From NCBI RefSeq assembly GCF_042646385.1, contig NZ_JBHRTO010000001.1:2542001-2606000 (forward strand): DNA of 64,000 nt, written 5' to 3'. Below, in pieces: positions 34,280-41,484 of this stretch. Within the stretch, counting starts at the first letter, position 1; every line of letters begins with the position of its first letter. The translations under genes and the position numbers were made by a program. The notes beneath the pieces are model-generated. The model was given only the letters and a program-made list of their open reading frames with translations. It ran no database searches and had not been told where the DNA came from. Source of the DNA: Cypionkella sinensis (GTDB lineage: Bacteria > Pseudomonadota > Alphaproteobacteria > Rhodobacterales > Rhodobacteraceae).

Positions 34280-34776
34280 GTGCTGCCCTCTTTCAGCCCT
34301 TGATACTGACGGCGTTGCTCGGCGTCCATCATTGCTTCAAGCACGGTGCGAAAGCCCTGCACGGCACTTGGGCCAGCGGCGCGATAGGCCGCCCGCATCC
34401 GGGCGCGCTGGGCATCCGACAAGGCGCGTTCCAGCGCATGCCCCTTTTCTGTCAGATACAAATGACGCTCGCGTTTGTCCTGCTTGCCGACACGCGCCTC
34501 GACAAGGCCATCGTCAAACAATGTCCGCAACACCCGGTTCAGCGATTGCTTGGTGACACCCAGAATGGTCAGCAGATTGCCCACCGTGGTGCCCGGAGAA
34601 CGGTTAATGAAATGCACGGCGCGGTGATGCGCGCGCCCATAATCCATATCGGCAAGAATACGGTCTGGATCGGCAGTAAAGCCGCGATAGGCAAAGAACA
34701 TCGCCTCGATGCCCTTGCGCAGGTTCTCGTCCGTCAGGAACAGCAGGCTTTCGCCGTGGGTGCTTGGTTCGGCCAT
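34276..34776 (-). CDS. petP: MarR-family regulator, PetP-like
   Basis: A 166-residue MarR protein. The winged helix is GTTVGNLLTILGVTKQSLNRVL, followed by the wing VGKQDKRERHLYLTEKG. It forms an operon with the response regulator (ATGA overlap), as PetP does with PetR. I chose ATG 34776 (MAEPSTHG) behind GAGGAG rather than the upstream frame extension. It is divergent from ilvE, and the shared intergenic region holds inverted repeats it may bind. Confidence 0.82.
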   Translation of the reverse strand: MAEPSTHGESLLFLTDENLRKGIEAMFFAYRGFTADPDRILADMDYGRAHHRAVHFINRSPGTTVGNLLTILGVTKQSLNRVLRTLFDDGLVEARVGKQDKRERHLYLTEKGHALERALSDAQRARMRAAYRAAGPSAVQGFRTVLEAMMDAEQRRQYQGLKEGST

Positions 34777-34818
34777 GGAAGTCTCCTCGGCGCGCAAGAT
34801 ACGTCAGCCTTGTTGACA

Positions 34819-34887
34819 TTCCAAGACATAAGGTTTAGCGATTCAACGATTTCGCGCAATATTATGTCCACAACGGGCCTATTGCGC
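34819..34887. promoter_or_regulatory. Inverted repeats in the petP-ilvE divergent promoter
   Basis: GCGCAATA (34854-34861) and TATTGCGC (34880-34887) are a perfect 8-bp inverted repeat 18 bases apart. GACATAA (near 34825) and TTATGTC (near 34862) form a second one. Both lie between the petP and ilvE starts and are candidate sites for the MarR-type protein or its partner. Confidence 0.4.
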
Positions 34888-34914
34888 GCAACTTTCGCGA
34901 TAATGGAGGCAGCG

Positions 34915-35781
34915 ATGGCAGGATATGACGATCGGGACGGATTCATCTGGATGGACGGCAAGCTGGTCGAATGGCGCTCGGCCAATGTGCATATCCTGAC
35001 CCATGCGCTGCACTATGCGTCCTCGGTGTTTGAGGGTGAGCGGTGCTATAACGGCAAGATTTTCAAATCGGTGGAACATTCCGAACGGCTGCGGAAATCG
35101 GGCGAGTTGCTGGACATGCCCTTGCCCTATTCGGTGGCCGAGATTGAGGCGGCCAAAGAGGCGACGTTGAAGGCCAACGGCCTGACCGACGGCTATGTGC
35201 GGGCGTTGGCTTGGCGCGGCGCGGGTGAGGATATGGGCGTGGCGTCGAAGAAAAACCCGATTCGGATGGCGGTGGCGGTGTGGTCTTGGGGCAATTACTA
35301 TGGCGACGCCAAAACTAAGGGCGCAAAGCTGGACATTGCGAAATGGAAGCGGCCCTCGCCCGAGACCATCCCCCATGCGGCCAAGGCGGCGGGGTTGTAT
35401 ATGATCTGCACCATGTCGAAACATGCCGCCGAGGCGAAGGGCTGTTCGGATGCGATGATGTTCGACTATCGCGGCTATGTGGCCGAGGCGACGGGGGCGA
35501 ATATCTTCTTTGTCAAGGACGGCGAGGTTCACACGCCGCTGCCGGATGCTTTCCTGAATGGCATCACCCGGCAGACGGTGATCGGGATGCTGCGGGACAA
35601 GGGCATCACCGTGCACGAACGCCATATCCTGCCCGCCGAGTTGGAGGGCTTCCAGCAATGCTGGCTGACCGGCACGGCGGCTGAGGTGACTCCGGTCGGG
35701 CAGATCGGGGATTATAACTTTGAGGTCGGTGCGCTGACGCTGGATGTGGCCAGCAGCTATGAGAAGCTGGTGCGGGCCTGA
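34915..35781 (+). CDS. ilvE: Branched-chain amino acid aminotransferase
   Basis: A 288-residue fold-type IV PLP enzyme that interconverts Val, Leu and Ile with their 2-oxo acids. Landmarks are FIWMDGKLVEWRSANVHILT, HYASSVFEGERCYNG, the PLP lysine region HAAKAAGLYMICTM, and GYVAEATGANIFFV with LNGITRQTVIGML (phosphate binding). ATGGAGGCAGCG precedes ATG 34915; longer frames run through the promoter region. It ends in a strong terminator. Confidence 0.93.
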   Translation: MAGYDDRDGFIWMDGKLVEWRSANVHILTHALHYASSVFEGERCYNGKIFKSVEHSERLRKSGELLDMPLPYSVAEIEAAKEATLKANGLTDGYVRALAWRGAGEDMGVASKKNPIRMAVAVWSWGNYYGDAKTKGAKLDIAKWKRPSPETIPHAAKAAGLYMICTMSKHAAEAKGCSDAMMFDYRGYVAEATGANIFFVKDGEVHTPLPDAFLNGITRQTVIGMLRDKGITVHERHILPAELEGFQQCWLTGTAAEVTPVGQIGDYNFEVGALTLDVASSYEKLVRA

Positions 35782-35815
35782 GAGGTTTGGGCTTTGGGTT
35801 TTGGAGAAAATGAGG

Positions 35816-35840
35816 AAGGTCCCAACTCGGGACCTTTTTT
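35816..35840 (+). terminator. Rho-independent terminator after ilvE
   Basis: AAGGTCCC, loop AACTC, GGGACCTT followed by a run of Ts: a perfect 8-bp stem with a full T tract, 35 bases after the ilvE stop. Confidence 0.92.
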
Positions 35841-35924
35841 ATGTGTTTAGAGTCAGTGGGTTAGGATGGTGGATTTAGGGCTTTGTTAAGGATTGAGGGT
35901 CCAGGTCCGTATCAGACTGGCTGG

Positions 35925-36173
35925 TCAGTAGATGATCTTCTTGCCACCGTAGTATTTCTTTGACGTTATGTTTAGAGCAAATGCCCGCAACGCCGCAAGG
36001 TCATCAAAGCTTTCTTCAAAGACGCGGTGGCCACGCTCTTCGGTGATTGCCAACCATTTGCCGTTCGCTCGTATGATTGAAAGCGCTCCGTCTCGAATTT
36101 CTCCAAAGCAAAAGTCGCCGCGTGATACGCCTGCTTCGAGCAATTCACGTTCAAGCTCGGATTCCTCCATCAT
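35925..36173 (-). CDS. Small protein resembling contact-toxin immunity proteins (tentative)
   Basis: An 82-residue acidic protein starting MMEESELERELLEAG. The middle, SIIRANGKWLAITEERGHRV followed by FEESFDDLAALRAFAL, has the pattern 'W-x-(V/I)-x-x-ERG ... F-(D/E)-x-x-x-A' that I associate with small polymorphic-toxin immunity proteins. GAGAGG six bases before the ATG pair supports this start; the frame can be extended to 36257 but with a weaker ribosome site. No toxin gene is beside it. Its less GC-biased codons differ from neighbours, so it may be acquired. Confidence 0.5.
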   Translation of the reverse strand: MMEESELERELLEAGVSRGDFCFGEIRDGALSIIRANGKWLAITEERGHRVFEESFDDLAALRAFALNITSKKYYGGKKIIY

Positions 36174-36283
36174 CACACACCTCTCAATATCGGATCGAAA
36201 CACGGGGATGTGGTGGAGATGCAACTTCGTCAAATCTGTCGCCAGCTTATACATCATCTTTATGCGCGGTGACTAAGCAAGCC

Positions 36284-36552
36284 ACCCTTGCCCGGAATCA
36301 AGGCGCTTTAGCGCCGCCGGGCAGCGCCCGACCGCCCCCTCGGGCGGGCGCTATTGCAGGGTCTCGCTTAGAATTTCAGGCGGATTTGCAGAGGCATAAA
36401 GTGCCTAGAAACTCTGTGGCTCGCCCACCCGGCGGTCCGGCGCTGCCCTGTGTGGTCGCTGTAAATGCCCCGCCGCATCCAAAAGATGACAATGAGAACC
36501 ACTCGCAACACAATGTTTTTGTTTGACTTTCCTTCCCATCACCCCTATCCGG
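36284..36552. repeat. Gene-free region with a MITE-like inverted-repeat element (36319-36448)
   Basis: GGGCAGCGCCCGACCG at 36319-36334 and CGGTCCGGCGCTGCCC at 36433-36448 are an inverted repeat matching 15 of 16 bases, bounding a 130-bp segment. The word GGGCAGCGCC-N-GACC also opens the diverged repeat at 56492. A small hairpin GGCGC-TTTA-GCGCC lies just outside (36302-36315). No ORF is convincing and I see no clear target-site duplication. Confidence 0.5.
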
Positions 36553-36668
36553 CCCGCATCGGGGAGTAGCGATCGCCAGCGATGGTGAAGGCATGTCAAC
36601 ATAATCGCGGAAGCCTCTGCGTGGCATGTCTGGTCTGAAACAGACTTTGCGAGACCGTGGCGATGGGG
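36553..36668 (+). promoter_or_regulatory. yybP-ykoY (Mn2+-sensing) riboswitch upstream of mntP
   Basis: The conserved GGGGAGTAGC of this class is at 36561-36570. It is followed by GGCATGTCAACATAATCGCGG (from 36590) and by TTTGCGAGACC (36646-36656), the second conserved loop. A closing P1 helix pairs CATCG (36557-36561) with CGATG (36661-36665). Position fits: about 50 bases before the start of a MntP-type manganese exporter, the classic target. Mn2+ binding should raise mntP expression. Confidence 0.87.
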
Positions 36669-36718
36669 CTCTGCGGGCGGAGTCCGACCTTCGCCCGGTT
36701 CAGCCCAGAGGAATTGCC

Positions 36719-37273
36719 ATGTCTCCGATTTCCATCGGCGTTCTTGCCGTCTCGATGTCTGTTGATGCGTTCATCGCGTCGCTGGGCAAGGGGGCTGCGA
36801 CGACGCGGCCCAGTTTCCGCACGGCGTTGAAAACCGGCGCTATTTTTGGCGTGGTCGAGATGATCACCCCGCTGATCGGTTGGGCGGCTGGTGTGGCGGC
36901 CAGCCAGTATGTGCAGGCGGTGGATCACTGGATCGCCTTTGCGCTGCTGGCCGCGGTGGGGGCGCATATGCTCTTGCAGGCGCTGACCCGCAAGCCCGAG
37001 GAACTGCGCGCTTCGTCTCTGTGGACAACGGTTGTCACGGCTGTTGGCACCTCGCTGGATGCGATGGCGGTGGGGGTGTCGCTGGCGTTTCTGGATGTGA
37101 ATATCATGGTGATCGCGGTTGCGATTGGTGCTGCGACCATGGTGATGAGTTCAACGGGGATTCTGGCCGGGCGCTACCTCGGCCAGCGCTTTGGTCGCGT
37201 GGCCGAGGCTTTGGGCGGGGTGGCGCTGTTCGGGTTGGGCGCGCTGATCTTGTTCGAGCATCTGACCGCCTGA
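36719..37273 (+). CDS. mntP: Manganese efflux pump MntP
   Basis: A 184-residue protein with six membrane segments in two homologous halves. Each half carries the conserved membrane aspartate: SMSVDAFIASLGKGA near residue 15 and GTSLDAMAVGVSLAF near residue 115. MntP exports Mn2+ from the cytoplasm. AGAGGAATTGCC precedes ATG 36719, and a yybP-ykoY riboswitch occupies the leader, so control by Mn2+ is very likely. Confidence 0.92.
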   Translation: MSPISIGVLAVSMSVDAFIASLGKGAATTRPSFRTALKTGAIFGVVEMITPLIGWAAGVAASQYVQAVDHWIAFALLAAVGAHMLLQALTRKPEELRASSLWTTVVTAVGTSLDAMAVGVSLAFLDVNIMVIAVAIGAATMVMSSTGILAGRYLGQRFGRVAEALGGVALFGLGALILFEHLTA

Positions 37274-37277
37274 GGCG

Positions 37278-37718
37278 TCAGCGGCGCAGGTTCAGCACCA
37301 GATGGGGCACTCCATCGGCGGTTTTGTCGAAGGCGCGGCCCTCGGCATCCACGACCTTGCGCACCCGGCTGCGGAAGTTGGAAAAGCTGTCGAAGGTGAC
37401 GACATCGACCGGCTCTGCCAGATCGAGTGTCACCTCGAACCGGCCCTCTGAAAGCTGGGTGATGCCGATGATTTCGGCGGTGAAGGGTTGGCCGAGGTAG
37501 CGGCCTTCGACGATCTGGCCCAGTGCCATCGGTGGCGGTGGCGGGCGATTGCCAATGCGGGCGTATAGGGTGTTCCAATCGTGCAAGCCGTGGCTTTTGG
37601 CGATGAGTTCCAGGGCTGCGGAATGGGTGATCTCGCGGCCTTCAAGGGCAAGCGTGGCGCGGAGGGCGCGGGCTTGGGCCTTGGCAGCTTCGAGTGTCGG
37701 CAGGGGATGTATGGTCAT
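37278..37718 (-). CDS. Small protein with the 'glyoxalase superfamily' N-terminal helical domain
   Basis: A 146-residue protein. The N-terminal half, LEAAKAQARALRATLALEGR then ITHSAALELIAKSHGLHDWN, is a helical domain often annotated 'glyoxalase superfamily protein' in this family. The C-terminal half is beta-rich (MALGQIVEGRYLGQPFTAEI). No glyoxalase metal residues are evident, so enzymatic activity is doubtful. It is convergent with mntP, the stops four bases apart. Confidence 0.65.
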   Translation of the reverse strand: MTIHPLPTLEAAKAQARALRATLALEGREITHSAALELIAKSHGLHDWNTLYARIGNRPPPPPMALGQIVEGRYLGQPFTAEIIGITQLSEGRFEVTLDLAEPVDVVTFDSFSNFRSRVRKVVDAEGRAFDKTADGVPHLVLNLRR

Positions 37719-37896
37719 GTAAGCGTTCCTGTTCCGGGACGCCGAGGGGTTAGCTTTGGGGCCTGCATTGCCAATGCGCCTCGGCTGGAAAGGATCAGCT
37801 TGGGTCAGAACCGGGCTTCACCACGGCCCGAAGGCGTGCAGGCGGCGGGGGCCGGACCCCTGCCGCTGCGATAGGCCGTGCGGGCCAGGCTGTCAA

Positions 37897-38088
37897 CTAT
37901 GCCTGGTCATAAACCTGTTCGCCGCGTTCGATGCGCAGGAACTGTTGCAGGCGCTGGGAGTCGGCGGCGCTTTGCGGGCGTTGATGCAGGCTGCGTGGGG
38001 CTGCGGATTGGGTCCGCTCGAGCCGCAGAAAGTTTTGCAAGCGGCCGCCATCGGATGCGGTGCGGTGATCGGCGATGTGTTTGGTCAT
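37897..38088 (-). CDS. 63-residue protein with a duplicated RLQxFLRxER motif
   Basis: CAGGAGG lies six bases before ATG 38088, a strong ribosome site. The protein (MTKHIADHRTASDGG...) contains GRLQNFLRLERTQ and then QRLQQFLRIERGEQ, two copies of the same amphipathic, basic helix motif. There is no signal peptide or membrane segment. I do not recognise a family. Downstream lies the glyoxalase-like gene, upstream one copy of the 210-bp repeat. Confidence 0.65.
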   Translation of the reverse strand: MTKHIADHRTASDGGRLQNFLRLERTQSAAPRSLHQRPQSAADSQRLQQFLRIERGEQVYDQA

Positions 38089-38187
38089 CGAAACCTCCTG
38101 TTGCTTGGTGGTTTGGCCAGCGTAGCACGGATGGCGGCGCGGCCCTAGGGTGGATCGGGCTGCATGCGCTGGGATTGGCCCAGATCC

Positions 38188-38397
38188 GGGCGGAGACAGG
38201 AAACGCATTGCGTTTCCCCGCCCGCGTGCGCGGTTTAATCCTGTAGTCACGTCAGCGATAAACCCACCGAGGCCGGTGCCCGACCCGGCGGGCGAGAAGC
38301 GCCCGCCATTGGCGGGTCGGGCGCTGGCCGGGCCTTTGGGGCCCGGCGGTTTCAGCGGCACCTGCTCCGCATGGCGAAGGCGATGGCCTTCGCCAGA
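38188..38397 (+). repeat. 210-bp multi-hairpin interspersed repeat, copy 2
   Basis: Same length and hairpin order as copy 1 at 2731. It opens with GGGCGGAGACAGGAAACGC and closes with the GGCGAAGGC-GATG-GCCTTCGCC hairpin. It lies between divergent genes here, unlike copy 1, which is between convergent genes, so it is not simply a terminator. Confidence 0.85.
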
Positions 38398-38494
38398 TGG
38401 CACAAGAGAAATCATTTGGCCGCTGGCAAAGCTGTGTTAAGTTTCGTGCAGATTTTCACGACCCCTCTTTGACGTTTTATTTTGGAGCATCACG

Positions 38495-39199
38495 ATGATT
38501 ACTTTGCGCATGGGCAGCCATGACCCGCATGTTATTTTCCTGCAACGGATGTTGAACAATGCCCTGGTACATGACCGCACGATTGCGGTTCTGGACGAGG
38601 ATGGCGCGTTTGGCCGGTTGACCGATGGCGCGGTGCGGCGGTTTCAAAGCACCTATACCGGGCCTGCCGGGCGGCTGGTGGCGGATGGGGTCGCAGGGCC
38701 GATGACTTGGCGGGCGCTGGGGCTTGTCACCGAGATTGTGCATCCGCTGCCGGTGATCGGGCAGAACACCGGCATGACCTGTTGGGTGGTGTCGGGCGGC
38801 CTCGCCTCGGGGCGGATGACCAGTGCCATTCCGGGGACGGCGCAGTTTGATCCGATCACGCCGGATGGCAATGGCGGCGGGTTGCGGCCTGATATGGCGA
38901 ATTTGCAGCTTTATGCGGATTCGCTGGGGATGCGGCTGGTGCGGCAGCCGCCTGACACCATCGAGGGGCTGGAGCCGTATCTGCGGCGCGGGCCGCTGAT
39001 CATGTGCGGCAACTGGGTGAACGGCGGCGCACATGCGGTGGTGATCAGCGGCTATTACTCGGGCCCGGTGGCGTTTACGCGGATGATCCGGGTGAATAAC
39101 TCGTTGCCAGTGGGGCGCGGCGCGTTGGAGGTGACGGATTATCCGGGGATGCAGTTGAGCGGCAACTTCATCAACGCCTTTGCGCTGATCGTGCGCTAG
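38495..39199 (+). CDS. Peptidoglycan-binding domain plus papain-like cysteine peptidase
   Basis: A 234-residue protein. Residues 5-75 form a peptidoglycan-binding (PG_binding_1) domain: FLQRMLNNAL, DEDGAFGRLTDGAVRRFQ, VADGVAGPMTWRAL. Residues 85-234 look like a papain-like protease of the C39/C70 type: Gln 90 and Cys 96 in IGQNTGMTCWVVSGG, His 180 in GGAHAVVISGYY, Asn 201 in VNNSLP. No signal peptide is visible, so if it acts on the wall it would need another route, for instance as a secretion-system effector. GGAG precedes the ATG. Copy 2 of the 210-bp repeat lies just upstream. Confidence 0.75.
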   Translation: MITLRMGSHDPHVIFLQRMLNNALVHDRTIAVLDEDGAFGRLTDGAVRRFQSTYTGPAGRLVADGVAGPMTWRALGLVTEIVHPLPVIGQNTGMTCWVVSGGLASGRMTSAIPGTAQFDPITPDGNGGGLRPDMANLQLYADSLGMRLVRQPPDTIEGLEPYLRRGPLIMCGNWVNGGAHAVVISGYYSGPVAFTRMIRVNNSLPVGRGALEVTDYPGMQLSGNFINAFALIVR

Positions 39200-39221
39200 G
39201 GCGATTGGCTGCGAGAGCGGT

Positions 39222-39287
39222 CTTCCCATCTGGGAATGACTTGTGGTTTTGCGTCAGTTTTGGCGGGAATTCCACCATATGTTGTGG
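39222..39287 (+). repeat. 66-bp two-hairpin repeat, copy 1
   Basis: Starts CTTCCCATCTGGGAATGACT (TTCCCA/TGGGAA hairpin) and ends with the inverted repeat CCACCATATGTTGTGG at 39272-39287. The same layout, with the same 50-base offset, is at 49129. Here it separates convergent genes. Confidence 0.7.
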
Positions 39288-39728
39288 TCAGGGGGTCTCG
39301 GCATCGCTGCCGGGGCCGAAACGGCGGGGCAAGGCTGGGGCATCAGACGCGGCGCTGCCGCTGAACAGGCCCTGCGCTTGGGTGGTGACGTGGGTGGAGA
39401 TTTTGTCCCATGTCAGATCCGATTGCAGGATCATCGCGGTGGCGAACAGGCCGGGCAGGATCAGCACCGACAGGTTCAGCAGGATGCCGAACGGCTGTTT
39501 GCGGGTTTTGTGGCGCAGGCGGTGCTGCGCGATTTTGGCCCCCAACCAACCGCCCAAGGTGGCGAGGATCAGCAAGCTACGCTCGGGGATGCGGCCTTGG
39601 GCATTGATTGCGCGGGATTTGTCCACGGCGAAGGCGGTATAGGCAAGGCCATTGGCCAGCAGGATATAGCCTGCAAGGCAAAGGGCTGCGAAAGCGGTGG
39701 GGCCGGGGGTGAGGATTGCGCTGATCAT
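39288..39728 (-). CDS. DUF1294 membrane protein
   Basis: A 146-residue protein with three hydrophobic segments. ANGLAYTAFAVDKSRA followed by RIPERSLLILATLGGWLGA and QHRLRHKTRKQPFG is the DUF1294 signature. In some proteins the domain is fused to a cold-shock domain; here it stands alone with a Pro/Ser-rich C-terminal tail. Function is unknown. Confidence 0.85.
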   Translation of the reverse strand: MISAILTPGPTAFAALCLAGYILLANGLAYTAFAVDKSRAINAQGRIPERSLLILATLGGWLGAKIAQHRLRHKTRKQPFGILLNLSVLILPGLFATAMILQSDLTWDKISTHVTTQAQGLFSGSAASDAPALPRRFGPGSDAETP

Positions 39729-39787
39729 GCCGCTTTATGGCCGCCGAACGTGGCAGGAATTCGACCGCATCGCGGCGGAAGGGCGGA

Positions 39788-40552
39788 TCAGACCGCCGAG
39801 AAGCCACCATCGACGAACAGTTGCGTGCCGGTGACAAATTCGGCGTCATCCGAGGCGAGGTAGAGGGCGGCGCGGGCGATATCTTCGGGCTGGCCAAAGC
39901 GGCCTTGTGCGGCTTTGATCGCGGCCTCGGACGCATCGACGCCGAGCGCGGTGAGTTCGGCCACTTCGCGCTGCCCGTGCGGGGTTTCGATAAAGCCGGG
40001 GCAGACGGCGTTGCAGCGGATTCCCCGGTCGCGGAATTCCACCGCGATGGCGCGGGCGAACATGTGGCAGGCGCCTTTGGTGGCGTCATACAGCACTTCC
40101 ATCGGCGTGGCGTAGACGGCCGAGATGCTGGAAGTGCAGACGATGGAGCCTTTGCCCTGTTCCAGCATCATCGGCAGAACGGCGCGGGTCATCAGATACA
40201 TCGACTTGACGTTGACATCGAACAGCATGTCCCAATCGGCTTCCTCGGTTTCCAGGAAGGGTTTGATCACGATGGTGCCGGCATGGTTGAACAGCACGTT
40301 GACCGGGCCGAGTTGTGACCTGACGGTGGCGACGGCGGCCTCGACCTCGGTCTTTTGCGACACGTCGGCGGTGGCGAAGCAGGCGCGGTGGCCTTGCAGC
40401 ACCAGATCAAAGACAAGGGCTTGGCCCGCCTCGACATTGCGGTCGATGATGCCGACGGCAGCGCCCTCGGCGGCAAACAGACGCGCGGCCGCAGCGCCAA
40501 TGCCGGTGGCCCCACCCGAGATGATTGCCACTTTGCCTTTTAGCCGATCCAT
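39788..40552 (-). CDS. Short-chain dehydrogenase/reductase
   Basis: A 254-residue classical SDR. Cofactor motif SGGATGIGAAAARLF (GxxxGxG) and IIDRN (Asp after beta-2, favouring NAD+), NHAG in place of NNAG, catalytic Ser in VCTSSISAVYA, and a degenerate YDATKG (Tyr, Lys). C-terminal FVTGTQLFVDGGFSAV is typical. The substrate is unknown. It lies beside copy 3 of the 210-bp repeat and is not evidently in an operon. Confidence 0.88.
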   Translation of the reverse strand: MDRLKGKVAIISGGATGIGAAAARLFAAEGAAVGIIDRNVEAGQALVFDLVLQGHRACFATADVSQKTEVEAAVATVRSQLGPVNVLFNHAGTIVIKPFLETEEADWDMLFDVNVKSMYLMTRAVLPMMLEQGKGSIVCTSSISAVYATPMEVLYDATKGACHMFARAIAVEFRDRGIRCNAVCPGFIETPHGQREVAELTALGVDASEAAIKAAQGRFGQPEDIARAALYLASDDAEFVTGTQLFVDGGFSAV

Positions 40553-40652
40553 GAGTGCCCCCTGCCCTGTTGGGCGCAGCCTAGCAGGGCAAGGGGCGCA
40601 GGCAAGGGCTTAGGGCCGACCGAGGGTCACGCCGATAAGTGCCGTCAACATC

Positions 40653-40862
40653 GGGCGGAAGCAGGAAACGCATTGCGTCTCCCCGCCCGCGTGGGCCGGT
40701 TCACTCTGTAGTCGGTGCAACGAGAAACCCCATCAGGCCAGTGCCCGACCCGGCGGGCGAGAAGCGCCCGCCATGGGCGGGTCGGGCGCTGGCCGGGCCT
40801 TTGAGGCCCGGCGGTTTCAGCGGCACCTGCACCGCATGGCGAAGGCGGTGGCCTTCGCCAAG
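40653..40862 (+). repeat. 210-bp multi-hairpin interspersed repeat, copy 3
   Basis: Same length as copies 1 and 2. The first stem is weakened (GGAAACGC against GCGTCTCC, one mismatch) while the GGCGGGCG, GCCGGGCC and GGCGAAGGC hairpins are intact. Similarity to copy 1 continues about 25 bases past the end (GAGGATGGGTGCGATC against TAGGATGAATGTCGATC). It lies downstream of ohr. Confidence 0.85.
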
Positions 40863-40888
40863 TTGTTGAGGATGGGTGCGATCAGCGC

Positions 40889-41317
40889 TTAGACCAGCGT
40901 GGTGGTTACTTCGACATTGCCTTTGATGGCGTTGGAATAGGGGCAGATGAAATGGCCACGATCAACGATCTTCTGCGCGACATCGCGGTCAAGGCCGGGC
41001 AGCGAGACAGCCAGTGCCACCTGAATGCCAAAGCCGCCCTCGGCGCGCGGACCGATGCCGACGGTTGAGGTGACGGTGGCGTTATCAGGGACGGTGCCAA
41101 GTTTCTCGCTGCTGGCGGCAAAGCGCATCGCGCCAAGGTAGCAGGCGGCGTAGCCGACGGCGAACAGTTGTTCGGGGTTGTTGCCTGCGCCATTGCCGCC
41201 CATTTCCTTCGGCACGGCAAGAGTGACGGCCAATGCGCCGTCTTTGGTGGCGGATTTGCCATCGCGGCCGCCGCCGGTTGCGGTGGCTTCGGTGGAGTAG
41301 ACGACTTTCGTGGGCAT
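40889..41317 (-). CDS. ohr: Organic hydroperoxide resistance peroxidase Ohr
   Basis: A 142-residue OsmC-fold thiol peroxidase that reduces organic hydroperoxides using lipoylated partners. The two active cysteines are in AVGYAACYLGAMRFA and GHFICPYSNAI, with the Arg-loop region near the N-terminus. It is divergent from ohrR, its redox-sensing repressor, and two palindromic sites lie between them. Confidence 0.95.
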   Translation of the reverse strand: MPTKVVYSTEATATGGGRDGKSATKDGALAVTLAVPKEMGGNGAGNNPEQLFAVGYAACYLGAMRFAASSEKLGTVPDNATVTSTVGIGPRAEGGFGIQVALAVSLPGLDRDVAQKIVDRGHFICPYSNAIKGNVEVTTTLV

Positions 41318-41334
41318 GATGTATCCTTTGCGAT

Positions 41335-41458
41335 TATATCGTGTGCGATGTATTTAGCGCGAGTCGCTGGGCGCGTCAAGCCTGTTGGATAGACGCGGGG
41401 GTTAATGCTTTTGTGGCGTTGCGGTTCCCGACGATCTTGTGAGTTAATCGCGCGCGAT
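41335..41458. promoter_or_regulatory. Two OhrR operator candidates between ohr and ohrR
   Basis: ATCGCGCGCGAT is a perfect 12-bp palindrome at 41447-41458, extended by TTA before it. A looser one, ATATCG-TGTG-CGATGTAT, is at 41335-41352 near the ohr start. Alphaproteobacterial OhrR sites have this AATCGCnnGCGATT style. One site per promoter fits control of both genes. Confidence 0.6.
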
Positions 41459-41484
41459 CTATCTTGGCGAAAAGGAGTTTCACC

